Source: Bradysia coprophila
Lineage: Eukaryota > Arthropoda > Insecta > Diptera > Sciaridae
NCBI RefSeq assembly: GCF_014529535.1
Contig: NW_023503423.1
Coordinates: forward strand, 3,086,473 to 3,150,472
Length of the DNA stretch: 64,000 nucleotides
Direction: 5' to 3'
Under the pieces are notes generated by a model that was not told where the DNA came from, ran no database searches, and saw only the letters and a program-made list of their open reading frames with translations. Shown here piece after piece: positions 12,997 to 24,539 of this stretch. Within the stretch, counting starts at the first letter, position 1. Every line of letters starts with the position of its first letter. The translations under genes and the position numbers were made by a program.

Positions 12997-15829
12997 TCAA
13001 TTTTTTTGTTCGGTTTGTAGAAACTTCTGCAAGCGCCTTCGGCGCAATTCACTGGCCTCGGACGTTTCGCCTCTTAAATTTGCGCTACAAATTTCATCTT
13101 GGTCATCACTACCGAGGTCTTCGATTTTTATTAAGTCTTCTTGATTCCGTTTCTTAGCTTCGGCTGACGTGCTCGGCATGTTCACGTCAGTTGCCGACGA
13201 ACTGATTACTTTGGCTGCTACATTTTCCACCGTCACATTTGTGGCTTCCGCAATTTCGATAGGTGTTGCTGCTGCTGCTGGTGCTGGTGATGGTACAGCA
13301 GATGGTGGAGCGGTTTCATTTACAGCAATATTTGCTGTTATCGCTGCATATTGATTCATCAAGGCGAATGATGCATCCATCATCAGTTGAACGTTTCGGA
13401 GCAACTGCGAAATTTGAGTAAATTTTATTCAAATTACGCGGACCTGCCAATCAGATTTTACCTTTATTCTCGCCTCGACATTCCGTCGTTCTGTTCCCTC
13501 CAGAGCCCTTATCTCATCTTCGCTTAACGTGTCCAAATTTGGTGGCATCGGCGGAGGCATCATAAATGGCGGTAGCATAGGAAACGGTGGAATGAACGGT
13601 TGAGTCGGAGGGAACATAACTCCCGGCGGCGGAATAAGATTTGCAAATGGATTTGGGCCGGCTGAGCATGAAAAATCGACACATTTGAGAGTGGAAACTT
13701 TGTTACGAATGTTAGCCCGTCTCGGATTACCTTGAGGCATATTCTGATTCGGTGGGATGCCTTGAATAGGATTAGCATCTGGTGCAACCGGATTCGGTGG
13801 ATTCGCATTGGGATCATTTTGAACGTTAGCTGTTGCTGGCCGTGTTGTCGTTCGTAGAATATTGAGTCGACAAGTGGGGCATGTCTGCTGGCGCTGGAAC
13901 CACGAACGTAGACAGGCTGTATGGAATATGTGACCACAGGGCAGTTTTTTCGAGCTATGAACCATGTCCTCTCTGCAATCATCGATTGTAACGATTTGTT
14001 CTTATTTCAAATGACGCATGCCGATCTTACCGACAGATGATGCAAATACTATCCGATTGTGACAGCTCTTCGGCAGTTGCGTCGGGATATAAAGTGTTCA
14101 TGTTGTTGATCGCCCGTCGTGATAGTATGACGTCGTTCAGTGCTTTCTTGAAATTTCTGGAAATTGGGGAAAATTGACAACAAAATTCCATCGTCGAACA
14201 AAGCCAAAAGCAGTCTACCTCATGGTGTAGTACATCGGTCGGAATGCAAACAACGGCAATGTGTAGATGCGAACCATGATGACCACAAACAAAACGTACA
14301 AAACCACTCGTATCAATCCGATGACCAATTCGGTATACAACAGGAAAACCGCCTTATTTTCCCATGGACTGTCGGCTCTCATTTCAGCTCCATGAAGGAT
14401 GTACTTGATCATGGTATTGATTACCATGGTGATCAGAATTGCGTACTCGAATCCGAACACTAATTGAACGGTGGCACCTTTGGCTACGGTAGAATAGTAG
14501 GCGTGCGAGATCATCATGTAGTCCAGCAGACCCAGAACAGTCAACAGTGCCGACACTCGGAAATGGAATAACCAACCGATAATTGGCGATCGTTCCATCT
14601 GAAATGGCCCAAAAGTTAATTCGAACTTTGTCGACGAGTTTCGTTCCACTTTACATAATCCACACGATCCTCTGCCAGCCAATGGAAACTTTTCAGAAAC
14701 AGCAACACCGTAAACAAAGCCACAAATTTCGGATTGAAATCGTCGCGGAATACTGTGAACGCCAGACAGGTTTCGGTTAGCGCGTACCAGAATCGTTCCA
14801 TTAAGTGTTCAAATTCGGCTGCTCTCAGTGTTCCCAGGAAAATCTGCGAATTTTGTCGAGAAATGAATTTAGTTCCACCAAATGTTAGGACAGTGCGACA
14901 TCTGCGACATACCTTTCTCATTAGTTTCCCCATCATCAGTACCAGTGCAAGTGATTGAATGTATATCACCTAGAAGAAGAGGCGTGTGAGGTGAGTTATC
15001 TGGGAAATCATTTTGCAGGATCAAGAGCATGGCATCTGTCATAAGAAAAATTTAATTCTAAAACTTTACTAGGTCAAGAATCTCCAAGAAAACTTTGATG
15101 TTTTTTCTTAAATCCCCTGCCAGTGAATCTGCACCTGTTCCTTATTCACACCCTTCCACTGATACCCAAAGCCAGCTGAGACATATTTTGAGTTTCGAAA
15201 TAAATCAGAAAAACATGAGAACTCCTTGAGGATTCCACACCTAACCTGTCAGGCAGGCCAAGGTCGAAGTGGACTCAAATTATATTTTCTTCTTTCAATA
15301 AACTCTAAAGTGAATTACAGCAATTCTACCTCTAACTGCTAAACCCTACCCACCTTCTCAACCTTCGATGCTTCGACTGTAACATTCTGCCTGTCAATCT
15401 ATCGATTTACTTTTCGAATTGTTGAATTATTCATAACTATTCCAGAGAGAGACATAAATGATTGCACACATTCGATTGTGTTCACTGCAATAAATGACTC
15501 CACATGAATTCCCTTCCACTAGACTCGTCACTTGTCACTTGAATAAACAAAGTCTGTGACGAAATAACGGGAGAAAGACACGTATGTTTCGAAGATTCAG
15601 ATTTTCGTCGCATATCGACATATCATGTTCTCCAATGGGGGGCGCATGTGATTTGGCCACATTAAATTATTATCGGACAAACGCCAATTTTCATACTTAC
15701 AGCCATGCACGGATTGGATTTTGTTATGTACACAACAGAGGGATAAAATTGCTTTTTCTGATAATAGGCATTAAAGACCACTACCGCCGTCAGCGACATG
15801 GTCATCAGCGATAAAGCAAGACCTCTCAT
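12997..15829 (-). CDS. sip3: HRD1/synoviolin ER E3 ubiquitin ligase
   Basis: Exons (complement): 15701-15829, 14913-14969, 14655-14843, 14219-14598, 14031-14156, 13731-13972, 13462-13661, 12997-13404; 1731 nt, 576 aa. Membrane-bound RING ligase that ubiquitinates misfolded proteins during ER-associated degradation. The N-terminal half (about 1-250) is a series of hydrophobic helices with HRD1 signatures such as QFYPSVVYITKS, LRAAEFEHLMERFWYALTET, FLKSFHWLAEDRVDY and VQLVFGFEYAI. A RING-H2 finger follows (about 290-331, CIICRE, LPCGHIFHTACLRSWF, CPTC), then a Pro-rich tail and the conserved ELRRRRLQK end. Two introns (14844-14912 and 13662-13730) are both exactly 69 bp and stop-free, so their removal is inferred from alignment and splice signals rather than forced by the frame. 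Confidence 0.94.
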
Positions 15830-16266
15830 CTTTATGGTTGCAGCCACAACTAGGCTGATCGACTCAAAGAAAATGTTAATATTCGGCTGGATGTTAGACT
15901 TGTAAAAGGGAAAATTTTTGTAATCTTCAAAATAGTTTTAAAAACACACGTATGTTGATGCACTACCGATATCGACATTACTGTCATTTTCTTCCATTTA
16001 ATTGTGTCAGTGGAACTGAATCCAGCAGTGGGCCATATAGCCGAATCTGTTGCAAGTTGGTGTCCTTAGTAATAAGTTATACGAGCATTACGAGCGAATC
16101 GGGAGACGGATATGGATTTTATCAACCTGAAACGGACCTAGGCGTAACATCGATTGTGTAGTACAAAATTGTGTGGTAGTACACATTTCTGACATCATGG
16201 ATGAAACTCTTCGATAAAAAGGTTTTTATGTCAAGAGTAAGCTCTGTCTTCCACATACGGAAAAAA
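15830..16266. other. Region upstream of sip3, nothing recognised
   Basis: Should hold the sip3 promoter and 5' UTR. No gene or clear repeat was recognised up to the MITE at 16267. Confidence 0.3.
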
Positions 16267-16410
16267 CAATCAACGTCAACACAAGGTATGGTCGAATGTC
16301 AAACTGTGTATGAAGCGGAGGACATAGCGATTTCATATAAACAAACTCACCTCTCATGAGAGGTTCTCCGGTTTGTATGAACAGACCATACCTGGTTTAT
16401 ACTTTCATTG
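16267..16410. mobile_element. CAATGAAAGT-family hAT-like MITE with perfect 8-bp TSD
   Basis: Ends CAATCAACGTCAACACAAGG and CCTGGTTTATACTTTCATTG. Flanked by GGAAAAAA on both sides (16259-16266 and 16411-16418), an exact 8-bp target duplication. An inverted relative with similar internal sequence (GGAGGACATAGCGAT) lies at 44003-44150. Confidence 0.85.
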
Positions 16411-16779
16411 GGAAAAAACACTTCATTTTCTCTCCTCTTACTCTTTAAACAATAGAAAAGAGGCCATTCGTTTTGTTTACGTTACGTATACGTTGCAGTT
16501 TACATTTCAAACAAAAGATCACATAATGAACCTATAAACTGATAGGGCATAGGGAAGTGTTGCCTGGCAACTATTGCTCAAATGTAGTAGATTTTCGTAT
16601 GCATTAAATTTCGTCATAAAATGACTAATGTCAGCGCTCCATTTTTTTGTGAACCAACTTCACAGCTTATGACATTTCAGGGATATTTTACCAGAGTGCA
16701 GTTATATCAACTGAAAATAAAGCGCAAATAATGAAGTACTAAATAGAATTGTGACGCCTCTACAGGCCAACTGAGATTT

Positions 16780-16970
16780 CCTCATAGTATGGCATACTAG
16801 TATATCCTGAAAACTACAAAAACGATATCCTTGTTCTCATAGCTGAACACGGTTGGTTCAGGATGGTTTGCCCTGGAAACTACAAAACCGCTACATTCAG
16901 CTAAAGAAAATTTAAGTAGTGAAAATGTCAACAAGTTCCATGTCCTATTGGTCATAATTGATAATAGCAA
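16780..16970. repeat. Dispersed repeat related to 19030-19160
   Basis: Shares with 19030-19160 the order: a CATAGTATGGCATACTAG/GGCATGGAACGACGTACTAG word, CCTGAAAACTACAAAA or its variant, AGCTAAAGAAAATT, and a GTCAACAAG-TCC segment. No coding signature. Confidence 0.45.
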
Positions 16971-17019
16971 GGCTGTAAACTTTAGGGAGGTCACGCAGAT
17001 ACAGATACGCGGGTGACAC

Positions 17020-17308
17020 GAAAGTATATAAACATAGAGAAGGTACTGCAAAAACGCAAAAGCACAAGGTGAATGTACATACTGAAGGTAACGCAAATCC
17101 TCAGGGAATAGCAAGAAATGCGGACCCCAAGTTCCGGGTGAATATAAGATTTGTTATGTTGCATCCGTGACGTTTGGCGCGATAATGTTGTTGGAAGTGT
17201 GTTGTATAGTATTGAGTTTTGGCATGTGTTTACAAAGTAAATTTGACTTGTGTCCAACATTATAACAACATTGCGGATTTGTGTTACCTTCAGTGTTTAT
17301 ATACTTTG
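17020..17308. mobile_element. AAAGTATATAAACA-family hAT-like MITE
   Basis: Left end AAAGTATATAAACATAGAGA and right end TTCAGTGTTTATATACTTTG are imperfect inverted repeats. The intact relative at 61829-62169 has the same ends and a perfect 8-bp duplication; here no clean duplication is seen. Confidence 0.6.
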
Positions 17309-17542
17309 CAAAAACACACGGATCCAAACTTTCGGATGAATTTAATTTTTTTAATGTTGGACACATGTAGATTTCACATTGTTACGTTGCAACACATGAC
17401 ACCACTCAATACAAAACAACGCAGGTCCAACAACATTATCATGCCAAAAGTCACGGATACAACATAACAATTCTTATATTCACCCGAATTATTTACCTTG
17501 GGTGACACTTGATGATAACATGGCGGATTTCTTACGAAAATT

Positions 17543-17775
17543 CAAGATTCTGAAAGAACAGGTTAAGACAACAACTCTGAGTTGATCACGAGGGCGGTGA
17601 CACAAAAATGCGTCAACGGCTGCGAAGTTTATATGAAAAATACAAATTGACAAAAACAAAATTCTGAATTTTCGAGAAAAATATTTTCTTTAAGTTGATT
17701 TCTCACACTATCTGTTTATAAAATTTGGTGTCACCCGCCTTCGTGGTTGTCTTAACCTGTTCTTTCAGAACTTTG
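17543..17775. mobile_element. CAAGGTTCTG-family hAT-like MITE
   Basis: Ends CAAGATTCTGAAAGAACAGG and CCTGTTCTTTCAGAACTTTG. Flanks CGAAAATT (17535-17542) and CAAAAATT (17776-17783) match at 7 of 8 positions. The interior closely resembles the copy at 22659-23074 without its nested insertion. Confidence 0.8.
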
Positions 17776-17925
17776 CAAAAATTCACCTACTGTGATGATT
17801 GTCATCGCCGTGATGATGTGGTGAGTTTTTTTTAATGTAAAATGGTGTGTTCCCGCATATCTAATAAAATGGCTGTCTGCGTGACCTCCCCAAAGTTTAC
17901 AGCCTTGGATAATAGAACGGTTGCC

Positions 17926-19279
17926 GAGGACAGCTTTATTGTTAGATTTCACACTCGTTACAGATTTCCTAACAATAAAGGTAGTGAATTTATACTCAGT
18001 ATTTCTATAGTTAAATCTGTTTGGAAACTAACGTTAAAATGTAATAGATTTGTGAACACTTCTGTTACATTTCTAGTACATTTTGCCATCAAATTACTGT
18101 TGTCTAGTATGTACATCTATCTAAGCAATATTTTATACAAAACGTTTTACCTAAAAGAGGATTAAATAGCTGAGTCACATGAGCAAAAGCGTTATTATTT
18201 TTAAGCAGTGAGGGAGTTTTTAAGTACAAACTTATCTTCCTCTGCGTACGGCGATCGCTTATGCAGTAATCTTATTGTTCGAAGAAAAATAATTTTAAGA
18301 AAATAAAAAAGCCCACTGATTAGATAGTGAAGTGTGCAAAAGTTTTGCACTCGAGACTACAATATAGCCGAATATAGTAGAATCGGGTTTTGTACCCACT
18401 TAAAATAATCGAGCCGTGTGCATCACATGGGTATAGAGATGATCCATTTGTATATATAATAGAATCTAATTCACTTGCTACAATCGCTGTTGTCTCCTCC
18501 GCTTGTAGTCGAAAGTTTACAGATTTAATGTTCCGAGCTCAGTAATCTCAAGTAGAAATATGGATTATCAACAAAAATTATGGGATTTACACCCATGTGA
18601 AGATTTATCAAATTATAAACTCATGTTTGAAGGAGTTAGATGTAATCAATTGAGAGTACATTTTCGGATAGGGAGACTTTAAAAGTTGATGCGCAGAATT
18701 TTAAGACAATTAACAGAGATAATTTTTTCTATATTTCCTGGCCCATCGGAAACGTAAGAAATTAATTTGTTCTTTTTTTTGGAACCCAGCCAGCCATTCA
18801 AGTCCGTGCGTAATAAATATTTGAACACTCCTCAATTTAAGAGCTAAGTAACTTGATATTTACATAATATTTTGCCACAGCACTACTCCTAGCATGAACA
18901 TAGAAATTAGCATGAACGTAGAAAATACTCGAAGGCTAATGCTTTTAATGTGTGAGTTAAAACCGTTAAATACAAACAATACTCGTATTACTAAAGTCTC
19001 CAAATTTTCAACTTCTCCGCTGGAATCCCTATATTAGGGCATGGAACGACGTACTAGTTTACCCTGAAAACTGCAAAAGCGCCATATTTAGCTAAAGAAA
19101 ATTGCTGACTTGTGGTGAAAACAAACGTCAACAAGATCCGTATACCCTATTCAGTGTTCATCTAACTCAATTTCAATTTTGTCTTAAATCAGCACACTTT
19201 TATGTCATGCAAATCGGTGTCGTAATAGGTATAGTTTGACGATGATTTTCTTTCGAATGTGCCACGATCCGTCTAAAAC
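17926..19279. other. Intergenic, mostly unrecognised
   Basis: Contains a copy of the dispersed repeat seen at 16780-16970 (about 19030-19160). Open frames are short and AT-driven. No gene recognised. Confidence 0.3.
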
Positions 19280-19396
19280 CAATGAAAGTAGATAAGTAGA
19301 AATGAGTTCGTTTGAGGTGGCGCCATGCAAATCCGTATGTGCTCCGGCTAGAACAAATTTGAACGTTTGGCCATACCTATCTGTTTACTTTCATTG
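19280..19396. mobile_element. CAATGAAAGT-family hAT-like MITE, 117 bp, perfect TSD
   Basis: Ends CAATGAAAGTAGATAAGTAG and TATCTGTTTACTTTCATTG. Exact 8-bp duplication TCTAAAAC at 19272-19279 and 19397-19404. Interior shares GGCGCCATGCAAATCCGTAT with the 52065-52269 copy. Confidence 0.88.
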
Positions 19397-19821
19397 TCTA
19401 AAACGGCTTTACTAAGCTGAAAATTTTCGTGAAAAATAGAATCGAGCCACACTAATGCATGCTTGAAAGAGCTCTTAGTTCTTTATAAATAGTTCTTTAT
19501 TATCACTTCCTCGAATTGTATGCTTTTGAAGCTAGGGATGGACACTCTGTCAATAGCAGCATTTAAAAAATGAGGAATAGCGTGAACAGTGTCCAGGGTC
19601 CGTTTTGAAGCCTTAAAGAAAACTGCAGGTTTTGGCTCCTTTCACCGCTTCCACCTCTGCTTCTAATTATGATAATTTTGCTACAAAATTCAATGAAATT
19701 TTCCAAGTAATTTTATTTGAAAAACAGCGCGAACTATTTAAAAAGATTTATTTCAATATTTTGTGCTAAATATAAGTTATAAGAGAGAAAAGTCGTATAA
19801 TTAAAGCCAACGCAACGAACA

Positions 19822-21323
19822 TCAGAACTCTGCATCGTACGGAAAATATTTATGGTTGAAATTAAACGACTGATACTTCATGGGCAAGGCACGTTTTCCC
19901 GTGTTAAAGCTTTCCATGACAGCCATCTCGTTGTCATTCAATTCGAAATCGAAAATATTGATATTTTCACTTAACCGTTCCTGGTTAATCGATTTGGGAA
20001 TCAAAGCTACACCCAATTGACTCTGAAACACCCAAATGAAATTCAAATTAGTAAAATCTCGGCAATAATCTGAATTTTCTGATCGTATTACCAAATATCG
20101 AAGCACAACTTGAGCACCTGTTTTACCATACTTGTTTCCAATAGCAATAACCCGATCATCCAAAAAAGCGAGCTTTGGTAAGTCTGGATAAATAGCGTAA
20201 TGAGGTCGCCCTAGCGGACTGAACCCAATTATGTGTATGCCACGATTCATGCAGAACTGAATCAATTTCTTTTGCGTACGACTAGGACCGACTTCTACTT
20301 GATTGACCACCGGTTTTATTGAGCAATTAGCCAATAAGCGATCAATTTGTTGACTGTTAAAATTTGATACTCCTATGTTGCGAACCATACCCGTCACCAG
20401 TAATTGTTCCATTGCTTTGTAGGTATCAACGTAATCCACGTCACTAGTTTTGGTTGTGATAGTAGAATACATTTTAAATGAACCGAAATTGAATTAAATT
20501 GCAAACTTTGCATACCTGAACACTAACGATCCATCAGCATGTTCCGGCCATAAATCATGGTCGGTCTCTCCACGGTATGCGTAACCCATTGGAGATTGCA
20601 TAAGATACAAATCAATATAGTCTAAGCCTAATTCTTCGCAGGAGTATTTGCAAGCTCGTTCAACAACATCAGGATCGTGATGTGTATTCCACAGCTAGTA
20701 AAATGGAACAAAATATTTTTAGTGTCGCAATGCAAAGCGTATTTGAACTTAACACATCTTGTGATAAATTGCTGTCCTAAAACTAAATCCGACTTGAGTT
20801 TATATGAAGCTTTCGAAATCGTCAGCTTCTTTTGAATATCAGTCTCTCTCTCTCTCCGCATAAATAATTTCAAATAATTTTCCTTCTCTTTTCTCTTAAA
20901 TTTTGATTTTAAATCATGTTTTCACTATAGTGAAAAATGGCTAGTTTTCGACGGAACGCGACATTTCCGATGAAAATCACAGTCAATTTATCAATTCAAA
21001 TACGTCGTAGATAAGTAGTTCTTTACCTTCGTAATGACGATAATGTCTTCACGTCGAACAACTCCTTCGCGAATCTTAGCTCGAATGCCTTTACCCAATT
21101 CCTTTTCGTTGCAATAGAATCTTGATGTATCGAACATTCTATATCCCAGATCGATAGCATCTTTTACAGCATCCACAAGACTATCACCTTCAGTCTAATA
21201 GACATTTTGACTTTGATTTTCTTGTTACGATTTTTTTTTTGCATTATATCATACCAGCCATGTTTCCAGACCAAGCACTGGCATCTCGAATCCGTTGTAC
21301 AAAGTCACTGTTGGAGCCACCAT
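19822..21323 (-). CDS. Aldo-keto reductase (AKR1-like) with His-to-Gln change at the catalytic site
   Basis: Exons (complement): 21255-21323, 21027-21194, 20516-20694, 20092-20443, 19822-20022; 969 nt, 322 aa, the usual family length. The family reduces carbonyls with NADPH in a cytosolic (beta/alpha)8 barrel. Seen: start MVAPTVTLYNGFEMPVLGL; GYRMFDTSRFY holding the tetrad Asp45 and Tyr50; ITKLWNTHH holding Lys79; NIGVSNF near the middle; and LIPKSINQERLSENINIFDF, the cofactor-binding IPKS motif. The tetrad spacing (5, 29, 33) is that of AKR1 enzymes, but the fourth member, normally His in LIHxP, is Gln112 in YLMQSP. Either the activity is changed (AKR1D steroid 5-beta-reductases carry Glu there) or the site is modified in another way. 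The intron at 20695-21026 is the largest. The start is the first in-frame ATG giving the conserved N-terminus. Confidence 0.92.
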
Positions 21324-21905
21324 TATTTTACGATTAAGTTTTTTTTTAAATGAATTTTCCAAGGGAAAGTTTGCTAAACAATTGATGTGTGAACATCTGA
21401 TGGAGCTCTCTTTATACCTAAGGAAAATCTCTCGATTGCGTGAAGTACTTTCAAGATAATTAATTTGACAGGGCTGTAATCTGAAAATAGAGAACAATCG
21501 CAGAAAAATAAAACTTGTTTTCGTGATTGGAAAAAATCTCTTTATTTTTTAGGAAAATCCACCATATACTGGAAGCACATGTCCAATCTTTCTTTCTATG
21601 AAACCTATGTCATTATTACATTACCCGACACAAAAAACATTTGTTCTACGACTTTTACCATAGCACTCACAAATCAGCGCTTCTGCCTGGTTAACTTTAC
21701 TCTGTCGTGCTGGTTCATTCATTGCTAAAATTAACATAGAAAATAATGTTAATGCTAGGATCAGTGCTATGCTTGTACACATCAAAAAATTCAATTTTTA
21801 TTGAAAAGCCTGAAGTGCCAGACAAGGTGAAAATCAAAAAATTTCAGTTGTATTGCCTTTCAATTTTTTTTTTCTTGGATTTCACCTTTATTTGCCACCT
21901 ATAGG
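21324..21905. other. Region upstream of the aldo-keto reductase
   Basis: Presumed promoter and 5' UTR of the reductase. An open frame continues upstream of the ATG on the minus strand without family similarity, so it was not included. No gene recognised. Confidence 0.3.
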
Positions 21906-22049
21906 CAAGGCCCTGAAAGAACAAGTTAAGACATCCACGAAGCTTGGTGACATCAAAATTGTTAAAAGCACCCACAATGTCACAATATGTGTGGAAAACC
22001 CTGCTTCGTGATCAACTCGAAAGTGTCTTAACCTGTTGTTTCAAAACAT
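21906..22049. mobile_element. Degraded CAAGGTTCTG-family MITE
   Basis: Ends CAAGGCCCTGAAAGAACAAG and CTTAACCTGTTGTTTCAAAA, both with substitutions from the family terminal sequence. Confidence 0.6.
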
Positions 22050-22077
22050 CGGAAAAGTTTAGAGTTTATGTTCTTAT

Positions 22078-22212
22078 CCCAATTAACCGAATTCTTCCGA
22101 TTCAAAAAATCGGAATTCCTTCGGAAAAAGAACAATAGATGTCGCTACGGTCTCCATTGTTCTTTTTCCGAAGGATATCCGATTTCTGAATCGGAAGAAT
22201 TCGGTTAATTGG
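22078..22212. mobile_element. 135-bp palindromic MITE with CCCAATTAACCGAATTC ends
   Basis: Left CCCAATTAACCGAATTCTTC is mirrored by GAAGAATTCGGTTAATTGGG at the right end. TAT lies on both outer sides. Arms are almost complementary through the whole element. Confidence 0.75.
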
Positions 22213-22658
22213 GTATGTACTTTATGGGAATCGTCATATCGAGACTATCTTAAACTTAGTTGGCGCCACAGAGATTTTGATGCCACCGTCTTTGTGACCA
22301 ACTCAGAAGTGTATTAACCTGTGCTTGCAGAACCTTGCCAATTTGTAAACGTTTTCCTCAACTGTCAGCAATTTTTCTACATCTGAACATAGCGTTTTTG
22401 CAGTTTTAACTACCTATAAACTGCATGGTATACATGCTCTATTAGGATTTTCAGGCCTAATTTTCACGCTTAAAAAGTCTTATTTTAGTGAGTTTTTTGG
22501 TTTTCATTTTAGGGGGTTTTTACCAAAGTTCTGACAGAATAGGTTAAAACTCCAACGAAGGTAGATGACAGCAAATTTGTTAAACGCACCTATTACATAT
22601 TGTGTAAAAAAGCAACTTGAAAATACAAATTTTTTGTTAAGTTAATCGTCACATAAAG

Positions 22659-23074
22659 CAAAGTTCTGAAAGAACAGGCTAGGACAACCACGAAGGAAGG
22701 CGAGTGACACAAAATTTTATAAACAGATAGTGTGAGAAATAGGTTTCTTCCAAGGTCGTTCAAAATGTCAATTGGCATCCACAGAGAAGCCAACACAACC
22801 TCACTTTGAAGTTTTAACGAAGAAATTTGTTTAAGTTGCGGTTATGTTTGCTTCTGTGGATGACGGTCGGTTGTTTTCGGCCTGTCAAAATTCGTTTTTA
22901 CCGTGCGATGGAAGAAACCTATAAACTTAAAGAAAATATGTTTCTCGAAAATTCAGAATTTTGTTTTTGTTAAGTTCCATTTTACGTATAAACTTCACAG
23001 CCGTTGACGCAATTGTGTGTCACCGCCTTCGTGATCAACTCAGAGTTGTCTTAACCTGTTCTTTCAGAACGTTG
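22659..23074. mobile_element. CAAGGTTCTG-family hAT-like MITE with perfect 8-bp TSD and nested element
   Basis: Ends CAAAGTTCTGAAAGAACAGG and CCTGTTCTTTCAGAACGTTG. Exact 8-bp duplication ACATAAAG at 22651-22658 and 23075-23082. A second small element with ends GGTTTCTTCCA/TGGAAGAAACC and flanking TA is nested at about 22743-22920. Confidence 0.85.
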
Positions 23075-23534
23075 ACATAAAGTTCCACAAACCTAGTTGG
23101 CGCCACAGGAAAATTTTGATCAACTCGAAAGTGTCGTCTCAACCTGTTCCTTCAGAATCTTGATATTTAGGATCTTTTGTTTGTTAAATTTCAACGATCT
23201 TTATTTTCACTATTAGCAACCGGGACAGGTTCTGAATTTTTCGATTTATTTTACTCATCTGACAAAAATAATGAATCGACCGATTTTAGAGAGCCATACC
23301 TGGTATGGACATATATTGGATTTTAGGAGGCCCAGATTTTCTACGATATTATGACGGCTAAAGTATACACTGGTGGGCATACCCAAGGTATGAGCTGAGA
23401 CCCTTTTTTAAAATGGTTGACTAAGATTTACTTGTGATTCACAAAATGTTGTGCCTATCACAAAACATAAAGCATAGATTTCTAAGTAATTTTCTGATTT
23501 TAAAGAAAGGTAGAGATGGCGTTTATAGCGAACT

Positions 23535-23665
23535 TTGGAGTTCGTTCAAAAACTCTTCGTTAAGTTTCACTGGTGAGGATTTTGACACTTCTTTCATATA
23601 AAATATGTCAAAATCTTTACTACCGTGAACGAATTTTTAGTTTTTGAACGAGTTAGTTCTTGGTG
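23535..23665. repeat. Dispersed repeat, inverted partner of 24035-24150
   Basis: AACTCTTCGTTAAGTTTCAC and the following GTGAGGATTTTGACACTTCT are found reverse-complemented at 24035-24150, with a MITE (23794-24034) lying between the two copies. Confidence 0.6.
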
Positions 23666-23793
23666 CCACTGCACATCTGATTCGGTTATATATGGTATTA
23701 CCTCCACCCATATATCTACGCCAACTTTGTGATCAAATCAGGTGTCTTAACCTGTTCTTTCAGAACCTCGTATGGAACACACCTTTACTGATG

Positions 23794-24034
23794 CAAGGTT
23801 CTTAAAGAACCGGTTGGGACACTTCTGAGTTGATCACGAAGGCTGCTGAAACACAAATTTTGATAATTTAGAAGGGTTTTCTTAAACACACTCATTGCAA
23901 ATTGTGTAAAAGAAAAATTAGTTTTTTCAAGTTAACATTTCACACAATTTGCAATGAGCATGTTTAACAAAACCCTTCTAAATTTTCAAAATTTGTGTTT
24001 CGCCCGCCTTCGTAAGTGTTCTTTCTGAACCTTA
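23794..24034. mobile_element. CAAGGTTCTG-family MITE, right end trimmed
   Basis: Left CAAGGTTCTTAAAGAACCGG; the right end reads GTGTTCTTTCTGAACCTTAG, missing part of the terminal repeat. Inner arms are strongly complementary around 23940. A lone family right end also lies just before it (about 23739-23771). Confidence 0.65.
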
Positions 24035-24202
24035 GAACTCGTTCAGGAACTAAAAACTCGTTACCAAAAGTGAAGATTTTGACATATTTTACATGAAAGA
24101 AGTGTCAAAATTCTCACCAGTGAAACTTAACGAAGAGTTTCTGAATGAGTTCTTGATTGATTTGAAGAGCAATTATTCAAAAACTGTAAATACGTTTTAA
24201 TG

Positions 24203-24395
24203 CAGAGAGATGCTAATATGACGACTGGGTCGTTTCGACGGATAGAGGGAATATGTCGAAAGATTTTAAAATTGGTTGAGAGAAAATGTATTGAATTCTC
24301 TCTCAAAAACCGAAGTGTCATTCGACATATTCCCTCTATCGACATATTCCCTCTACCCGTCGAAACGACCCAGTCGCCATATTAGCATCTCTCTG
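24203..24395. mobile_element. CAGAGAGATGC-family hAT-like MITE upstream of RpL13A, perfect TSD
   Basis: Ends CAGAGAGATGCTAATATGAC and the near mirror ending GCTAATATGG-type/CATCTCTCTG. Exact 8-bp duplication TTTTAATG at 24195-24202 and 24396-24403. A second copy is at 61276-61437. The right edge is 180 bp from the RpL13A start codon. Confidence 0.88.
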
Positions 24396-24539
24396 TTTTA
24401 ATGCGATAAATGAAAACGTTCAATGAATTGACAAAATCGATTAACATCAAACGGTCTGCTGACAGTGCTGACAACATCAGTCGATGACAGCTTGTAGCTT
24501 CCGCTGAATATTCCTTTTTTTTCGAAGAGCGGCCACAAA

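Larger units (their letters stand above)
16965..17925. mobile_element. About 960-bp inverted-repeat element hosting two nested MITEs
   Basis: A roughly 40-bp arm at 16967-17003 (AAGGCTGTAAACTTTAGGGA) is mirrored at 17878-17922 (CCCCAAAGTTTACAGCCTTG). Between them lie a CAAAGTATATAAACA-type element (17020-17308) and a complete CAAGGTTCTG-family MITE (17543-17775). Confidence 0.55.

Noticed and set aside
19310-19350. ATGCAAAT octamer-like words inside CAATGAAAGT-family MITEs
   Set aside because: The match is part of the shared MITE sequence; no evidence of regulatory use.
22539-22640. Possible further complete CAAGGTTCTG MITE starting near 22539
   Set aside because: Only a left-end-like sequence (AAAGTTCTGACAGAATAGG) is present; its right end could not be paired before the next element.
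18240-24400. CRISPR-like array from repeated inverted units
   Set aside because: Units are palindromic MITEs of varied size with target duplications, not regularly spaced short repeats, and the DNA is clearly eukaryotic.
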